Assembly: GCA_045644145.1 (NCBI GenBank)
Contig: JAZRGK010000047.1
Location: 1-32,415, forward strand
Origin: Flemingiibacterium sp045644145
Lineage (GTDB): Bacteria > Bacillota > Clostridia > Oscillospirales > CAG-272
Length of the DNA stretch: 32,415 nucleotides
Reading direction: 5' to 3'
Below are positions 31,737 through 32,415 of the stretch, one piece after another. The notes beneath the pieces are model-generated. The model was not told where the DNA came from, searched no databases, and was given only the letters and a program-made list of their open reading frames with translations. The position numbers and the translations under genes were made by a program. Every line of letters starts with the position of its first letter. Position 1 is the stretch's first letter.

Positions 31737-31866
31737 ACGGTCGCTTTTTGAAAAAAGCTCCGCAAAAACTTTATACAGGGGCAAAAGCAAGACAATAAGA
31801 GTGCTAACCCTTCGGACGCTCTATTCGCGCCGCCTGCATGGCGCCTATCCATTCCGGCGGCTTGTG
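31737..31866 (+). repeat. Dispersed repeat, copy C
   Basis: Inverted with respect to copy B and in the same orientation as copy A. It contains GCTTTTTTC-type palindromes (31743-31760), AAAAACTTTATA (31766-31777) and a GCGCC/GGCGC hairpin block (31829-31850). Copies B and C flank the cysE, T-box and SLOG genes as inverted repeats about 1.65 kb apart. No ORF of substance is in it. Confidence 0.85.
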
Positions 31867-31900
31867 TTTGCGCAGATTTACAACCTTGCATATCTCAACA

Positions 31901-31987
31901 TTGTATATTATACAATAAATAAAGTTTTATGTCAATAGCAAGACGCTATAATAAGTTGCATTATTGACCATTATACAATATATAATG
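31901..31987. promoter_or_regulatory. Palindromic candidate operators upstream of the XRE gene
   Basis: TTGTATA-T-TATACAA (31901-31915) is a perfect inverted repeat and CATTATA-CAATA-TATAATG (31969-31987) a second. Both contain ATTATACAATA (31907-31917 and 31970-31980). The second overlaps a TATAAT (31981-31986) that has a TTGCAT (31956-31961) 19 bases upstream, so binding there could repress the regulator's own promoter. Confidence 0.6.
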
Positions 31988-32007
31988 TTATGTGGGGTGA
32001 TAAACTT

Positions 32008-32331
32008 ATGTTTCCGCACGATGAAGATTATGTTGCTAATCGAATAGTTGCACTACGATTGAACAAAGGAGTTTCAGCTCGTGAGATGAGCCTTTCTCTT
32101 GGACAAAACGAGAATTACATCAACAGAATTGAAAATAAACATTCCTTACCCTCTCTCCCTCTCCTCGGCTACATCTGCGAATATCTCGGCATATCCATAT
32201 CCGAATTTTTTGATGAGGGCAATGTTCTGCCGGGGCGGCTTCGCGAGCTTAATACCGTGCTTCGCAAGCTTACGCCTGCGCAGATTGATATCATCATGGC
32301 TATGGCAGATGAAATGGCTAAGAAAAACTGA
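32008..32331 (+). CDS. XRE-family helix-turn-helix transcriptional regulator
   Basis: A 107-residue regulator with a Cro/C1-type helix-turn-helix over about residues 9-63 (NRIVALRLNKGVSAREMSLSLG, then NENYINRIENKHSLPSL in part) and a short C-terminal helical region. The open frame begins at 31990, but ATG 32008 is preferred because GGGGTGAT lies 6 bases upstream of it. Small XRE proteins of this kind often autoregulate, which fits the palindromes upstream. Its target genes are unknown; it could act on a gene beyond the right edge. Confidence 0.88.
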   Translation: MFPHDEDYVANRIVALRLNKGVSAREMSLSLGQNENYINRIENKHSLPSLPLLGYICEYLGISISEFFDEGNVLPGRLRELNTVLRKLTPAQIDIIMAMADEMAKKN

Positions 32332-32372
32332 ATTTTTCTGTAAATATTCGTATTCGCAAAAAACTCAAATCA

Positions 32373-32404
32373 AAATTTTCCACAAGCCCGCTTGTGGAAA
32401 ATTT
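32373..32404. terminator. Hairpin after the XRE gene
   Basis: A perfect 14-bp stem (AAATTTTCCACAAG at 32373-32386 with its complement at 32391-32404, loop CCCG), 41 bases after the stop codon. The tail GGAAAATTTTA is only partly T-rich. Confidence 0.75.
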
Positions 32405-32415
32405 GGAAAATTTTA

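Noticed and set aside
1..32415. CRISPR array, tRNA genes, transposase or phage genes
   Set aside because: No regularly spaced direct repeats, no cloverleaf-like sequence and no such protein was found on reading both strands by eye.

Overview
The window reads as a chromosomal segment of an anaerobic, probably endospore-forming member of the class Clostridia (Bacillota). The signs are a glmS ribozyme, a T-box leader, spoIIE, an NfnAB-type ferredoxin/NADPH bifurcating pair, a DUF4321-maf-mreB block, AAGGAGG-type ribosome binding sites and TTGACA/TATAAT promoters. Base composition is about even. I cannot place it below class level with confidence; an uncultured gut-type order such as Oscillospirales or Christensenellales would fit.

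Layout. (1) 1-4550: at the left edge a minus-strand promoter array, possibly of an rRNA operon lying outside the window, fires away from a plus-strand amino-sugar operon. That operon holds a left-handed beta-helix protein, glmM, a glmS ribozyme and glmS, then a strong terminator. (2) 4550-6650: a structured intergenic region and typA. (3) 12341 down to 6650, minus strand: one long apparent operon of a small lipoprotein, proB (short form), recG, rarA and ymdB, driven by a promoter in the divergent gap at 12.3 kb. (4) 12388-16731, plus strand: a tightly coupled run of a U32-family protein, dut, a DUF4321 membrane protein, maf and a divergent MreB-like protein. (5) 16835-19565: an MBOAT O-acyltransferase plus DHHW-family pair, a surface-polysaccharide acetylation unit with its own promoter. 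(6) Minus strand: nth and spoIIE, each with its own promoter. (7) 23097-25590: nfnA-nfnB. (8) 28177 down to 25611, minus strand: a polar amino-acid ABC transporter whose binding protein looks circularly permuted. (9) 31690 down to 28253, minus strand: a SLOG-family protein, then a cysteine-type T-box leader, cysE and cysS. Three copies of an approximately 130-150 bp dispersed repeat lie in this part. (10) 31.9 kb to the end: an XRE regulator with palindromic candidate operators.

How the genes fit together. glmM and glmS make glucosamine phosphates for the cell wall, and the ribozyme gives GlcN6P feedback on glmS. cysE with cysS couples cysteine synthesis and charging under a tRNA-Cys sensor. 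NfnAB balances NADH, NADPH and ferredoxin pools in an anaerobe. recG, rarA, nth, dut and maf deal with genome integrity and nucleotide hygiene.

The most unusual items are the circularly permuted solute-binding protein, the inverted repeat family around cysE (one copy supplies the cysE stop codon), the degenerate solitary MreB homologue, and the mutually exclusive hairpins just downstream of the glmS ribozyme. I saw no CRISPR array, tRNA, rRNA gene, phage or transposase gene.
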